The notes beneath the pieces were generated by a model that ran no database searches, was not told the DNA's origin, and saw nothing but the letters and a program-made list of their open reading frames with translations. Both the position numbers and the translations under genes were made by a program. A stretch of 64,000 bases of DNA, taken from the NCBI GenBank assembly GCA_013400155.1, contig VXBM01000543.1, positions 485,380 through 549,379 on the forward strand, given 5' to 3'. This stretch comes from Helopsaltes ochotensis (taxonomy: Eukaryota > Chordata > Aves > Passeriformes > Locustellidae). Of this stretch, positions 59,831 to 64,000 are shown one piece after another (position 1 is the first letter of the stretch; each line of letters begins with the position of its first letter).

Positions 59831-61694
59831 CCTGGGCAACAAACCTGCCCTCCCAGACCCGACAGCATCTATCAGCTCTGCTAAGGCACAAACTGTGACC
59901 TTAGGTTTGTACCCCATTAGTAGAAAATGCTGCAGTTCTAACAGCAAAGTTACAAATGCCTACATTTTCTCTAAGAAGCACACAGTTGCTACACACACAA
60001 TACAGATTTCAGAATGATAATGAAAATGACAGGAGCTTGTACATCTGCAAATTCTGTGCTTCTCAGCGCTCTCTTGCAGATTTTGACAAAGACTGAACAT
60101 TTAATAAGTATCAGAATCCAGATCGCCTATTATTCCACCTACTCACAAATGGGATATTTTTCTGTTCAGAAACAGCATGTTAAAGTGATTCACAGGAGGG
60201 GATGGTAAAAAGCAGGAGGAGATAGTAAAAGTTTCCTTCTCCCAGAAACCTCAGCAAGTTCAATTAAACAATGACAAGCGTAACAGCTTGAAACAGGCAC
60301 TGTTTGATACAAAGACATCACTATCTTTCAGTAAAGGACGACCTCATGCTAGTTTTACATGAACAAAGAGCTGCTTCCAATTAAAATCATAGTAATGGGG
60401 GATGGGAGGAAAAAAATCAACCCAAATGCTCTCCATGTACTTGCCTTTATGGAACAATAACCCAGCAATGAAGTGACATCCTTCTCCAGCCATTTTGCCA
60501 AGAGCACTGTAAGGGAGTGCTCTAATGTGTAAGCATGATGGCTGCTAAATTCTAGTTCTCTGTTAATTCCAGTCCAGTTATTTACCCAGCTGAATTCCTA
60601 CTGTGAGGTCTCTGCTGTGAAGATTTCATGTCTGGTAATGGCACACTTCACAACATACATAATTTTACAGCTGTTACTGAAAATGCATTTTCCAGTCAAG
60701 AAGTATTTAGAAATTCCAAGATGCAAAGAGATAGCGGGATTTCTTAAACTAGGCAATCAATGCATGTTTATAAGTGCAATTTGTCTGCCATGGATTTTTC
60801 AGTCTCTAAGACTGAACACTAGCTGTCCCAGTTACTCCTACCTATGCACAGAAAGAGCAAAGGCTTTTGGCATTCCCAGTTCAACACATTTAGTTCTTCA
60901 CTAGCAGCACCAAAGGCACACCTAACATGTACACAGGAAAGCCCAAGACTATTGATGCCAAACTGCAAACTCAATGTAAGTTTCTTTTAATATACTAGAT
61001 TATATTGTTCCTCTGTTCTATCTTCCCATTCTACAGAGAACAAACTCTCCTTTTCCTATTGGGGACAATACCTCACCACTTCTGATTTTCTTCATCTAAT
61101 TAATATTTTTGTATGTCATGAGCACTAAATATGCTTTCTTCTAGAGATGTTCTGGCTGACACATATCTAAAGTCGGAAAAGGTCATCTTAACTCAGAATA
61201 AGCTGGTCTTTGAGGGTGGCCCCTTATGTTTCAGACCTGATTAAAAGGCCACATGCCCAAGACCTTGTTTAACCCTTCCACTGACATCAGCTAGATTTAG
61301 CAAAGGCTAGGTGAGTGCCACTGCCTGCAGACATTGCCTTGCCAGTATAAAGAGTCAATGACCTCTCCTGAGGAGTAAACATCTACAATCAGAATCAGGA
61401 AAAATATGTTGGAACAATTTTGGTCATCAGTGAACAGAAAGAGAGGAATCCATTGAACTGTGTTATGACAGAGCTTTGCCTTCACTATTACATCATCAAG
61501 TTCTGCTTCTAGCCTCCCCAGCAAGAGCTGAAAATACCAGCTGTGAAAATCTGAGTGTCCTAAAAATACGGCTGCCATGGCCTTTTCAAGATACATTAGA
61601 GAAACTAATCTTGTTCCACTAAGTAAATGAAAAGTAGAAACACACCTCCCAAAGCCTGAAATCCTTTCTCCTTCCTCTCCTCACACATTTTTCT

Positions 61695-61735
61695 CATATA
61701 TATATATATGTATATATTCACATACACACCACCAC
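61695..61735. repeat. (TA)n microsatellite
   Basis: CATATATATATATATGTATA followed by a short CATACACACC run. Confidence 0.85.
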
Positions 61736-62540
61736 ACATATGCTGTACACCAAAACAGAATGCTGCCATTAAATGACGTAGCCAGAAATGGCTACAGATT
61801 TGGCAGGAAAAGTTCATTTCTGGGATGCATACACCCTCGTCTGTGCCTCAGATGGAGCAACTCCACCAAGCATTACACTGGTGTTCACTGAGGTCAGGAA
61901 GAACTTGAGGAACATGTGCAATATGCCAGTAAAACATCCATGTTCCACAGAAGTGACTCCAGGAGGCAGGGTGGGGTTTCCTGTGTTTGTTACACTTCCT
62001 TCAGCAGAGATCTGTTCATACAACCTGCAAAATACCCACCTTTCAAGAACATGAGTTTGGAGACCAGAAACAGACACAAACCTGCTTCTAACTCTCCCAC
62101 AAGGGAGTTCTCATTATTGAGACATGTGCTGAGCTTAAAATCCTTGCTGCTCTGACTGCACTAACACAGCTCAGCTTATTTTACTTTGCCAGCTCATAAA
62201 GTTCAAACTCAGCATCCCTAACTACAGCCCAGTGCTGTTCTGTCATTTCCACACCTGGGCATTCCAGTTCCAAGAGAAATTTGCTTTCAACCTGTTTTTT
62301 CCATAACAAGCTGATTTTGATATTAATATTCTATTATTATGTTAAGAAATATCAAGGTAAATTCTTTGCAATACCAAACATACTGTACCAAGTATTATTT
62401 ATTTACAATTCAGTTAAGACAATTTATGTCAAACAAAATTATCTGCAATACTATAACCTAATCTGTTTTCCTGACAATTAAAAAATTAATTTTTTTCACT
62501 TTCTTTATAATACCACCTTTAATGAAAAGCATAAAATAAC

Positions 62541-62646
62541 CATAGAATCATAGAGCACTTTGGGTTGGAAGGGATCTGAAAGATCATCTTGGTCTAACCC
62601 TCCTGTCATGGGCAGGGACACCTTAAACTATATGAAGTTGCTCAAA
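62541..62646 (-). mobile_element. CR1 LINE 3'-end fragment
   Basis: CATAGAATCATAGAGCACTT, then TGGGTTGGAAGGGATCTGAA, AGATCATCTTGGTCTAACCC and CATGGGCAGGGACACCTTAA is the reverse complement of the avian CR1 3' end, with the terminal ATTCTATG unit at 62541-62548. The rest of the element is truncated, as is usual for CR1. Confidence 0.93.
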
Positions 62647-62734
62647 AAATTGTGCACTTATTTACTACCTCTAACTTAAATACTGAACAGAAATATTTTT
62701 TAAAAAAAGATCTTTGTTCAGTTTCAGCTTTCTT

Positions 62735-62755
62735 GGGGGGGGGGGGTGGGGGGGG
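62735..62755 (+). repeat. Poly-G tract (G12-T-G8)
   Basis: Twelve G, one T, eight G on the plus strand. It could fold as a G-quadruplex in plus-strand DNA; in the JAKMIP1 pre-mRNA it would be a C tract. Long homopolymers are also error-prone in sequencing, so the exact length is uncertain. Confidence 0.85.
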
Positions 62756-64000
62756 CGTTTCCTTTGGTTTTCCCACACTAGATAAATCATTTGGCTTTAT
62801 ACCACCCCTGTTTTTACTGTGTATTTAAATAAACACCTCCCAGTAAATAAAGTTTCAGATTAAATAGATGGCTGCTTGAGTCAGCAAAGATATGCTAGAA
62901 AAAGAGAACTAACATATGCATGCTACTACATCAAAGAATCCATATTTATTAGGCACAATGGAAGAGTAAAGGCAAGGAAAATGCAACCATCAGCAGAAGT
63001 CCAGGTTACTGATAAAATATATTGAAGAAGCCATTTAAAAGCTGGCTTATACTTATTCCTTATCTACACAGCAATAATTTATATATCTTTATATATAAAA
63101 AGATATATATGTATTTAAATATATAGATATATCCAAGATTTTTCTTTTACCAACATGCCAGTTTTTATACATTTTCTCTCTAAAACATTATTAATAAATA
63201 ATGTGTCATTTAGAGGTCCTTTAAGGGGTTAAAATGGGAATATGTATACTTTGAACTTTTATTTCTGGCAGAGATTTCCTTTGTTGCAAGGCAGGCCTAT
63301 AGAGTCGGAATGCTGTGGACATCACCATTTATGTGGTGGTGTCCTAATTACCGCTCTCTGCCTACCATGTAAAGGTCATGGTGCTGGGTTTGCTCTTTTT
63401 GGTTCAGCACAGCCCAAAGGCCTCTAAGGAGGCTGTTCACTAGGTTGCATGTATCCATTATGATTTAAACTCCAACAGACACTACAGTTCTTCATTTCCA
63501 AGCATATCACTTTAGAGAAACCTGCACGAAATTTATTCTATCATATGGTCAACGTTCACCTAGGAGCTTTTATAAATCCCCGTGGGATTTCTCACAATAC
63601 TCTTTAACTAACGCAATTTGTTTGCTGGAAGCACAGCAGCTGCTGTAAAACAAACAAAATTCAATTAAACTTTATACTAAAATATTGCTAAGTATGAAAT
63701 GTCACTGTATTTCAGATTTGATGAGTTCAAAGCTAATTAATTTCAGACCATTGAATACTTAACACAAAGGAGAAATGGTTTGTAAAATTTAAAAAAGTAA
63801 CTTGAATAAGCTTTTTTGGATATGATATGTGTGACATAGTCATCTAATTATCATCAATTTTTAAATACCAACCCAAGCAGTAGCATTTGGGAAAAAATAC
63901 AGTTAACTGTAAAATTACTGATGCTTAGTACTATTAATACTATTTCACCCAGAGGGTTACAAAAAGTAAGTTACCACTTTCTTCCACAAGATCCTCTGCC

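Larger units (their letters stand above)
38767..64000 (-). other. 5' intron (and possibly upstream DNA) of JAKMIP1
   Basis: Twenty-five kilobases with no coding exon I can support. It contains simple repeats (listed separately), one CR1 3' end (62541-62646), a GC-richer non-CpG segment near 44040-44280 and faint SINE-like stretches. No CpG island or convincing first exon is visible, so the promoter is probably beyond 64000. Open frames here are all short and unrelated to known proteins as far as I can tell. Confidence 0.7.

Noticed and set aside
1..64000. Search for CRISPR arrays, tRNA or rRNA genes, viral genes or bacterial-type operons
   Set aside because: No regularly spaced repeats with unique spacers, no tRNA-like or rRNA-like stretches and no viral coding blocks were recognised; the sequence is ordinary vertebrate intron-rich DNA.

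Overview
The window looks like bird nuclear DNA. It is AT-rich, holds one widely spaced, intron-rich vertebrate gene, and carries several pieces of CR1 LINE with the typical avian 3' end (the 8-bp ATTCTATG-like unit and the TTGGGTTGGAAGGGA-type tail). I see no bacterial, viral or CRISPR content. CR1 also occurs in turtles and crocodilians, so 'bird' is an inference from the overall look.

The gene is JAKMIP1 (Janus kinase and microtubule interacting protein 1, also Marlin-1), on the minus strand. Its initiator ATG is at 38618-38620. Ten coding exons can be placed to the base: 38492-38620, 30680-31174, 19055-19264, 18284-18403, 16360-16506, 15572-15712, 12403-12462, 4654-4782, 3330-3458 and 1417-1500. 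All junctions are phase 0 with GT/AG signals. Together they encode residues 1-548. The remaining 3' exons (about 78 residues if the length matches the 626-residue human form I recall) lie left of position 1. The first recognised exon starts at a splice acceptor (38766/38767), so at least one non-coding 5' exon and the promoter lie further right. No CpG island is visible up to 64000, so the promoter is probably outside the window.

Region by region: 1-1500 holds coding exon 10 and a read-through extension that ends the protein with a membrane-spanning-like tail, followed by poly(A) signals. 1501-19264 holds exons 3-9. 19265-30679 is an 11.4-kb intron with a CpG-containing patch and a decayed CR1. 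31175-38491 is a 7.3-kb intron with two CR1 pieces and a (GTTT)n run. 38767-64000 is 25 kb of 5' intron with only simple repeats, one CR1 3' end and faint SINE-like traces.

The most interesting points are: (1) a predicted tail-anchored short JAKMIP1 isoform made by reading through the exon 10 donor; (2) a perfect 12-bp hairpin that buries the acceptor of the 60-nt exon 7; (3) a 17-bp tandem duplication of the exon 5 donor, where use of the second copy gives an immediate stop; (4) a short upstream ORF with a good start context in the 5' UTR. I found no evidence of a wholly new genetic system. These are gene-regulation hypotheses that transcript data can test.
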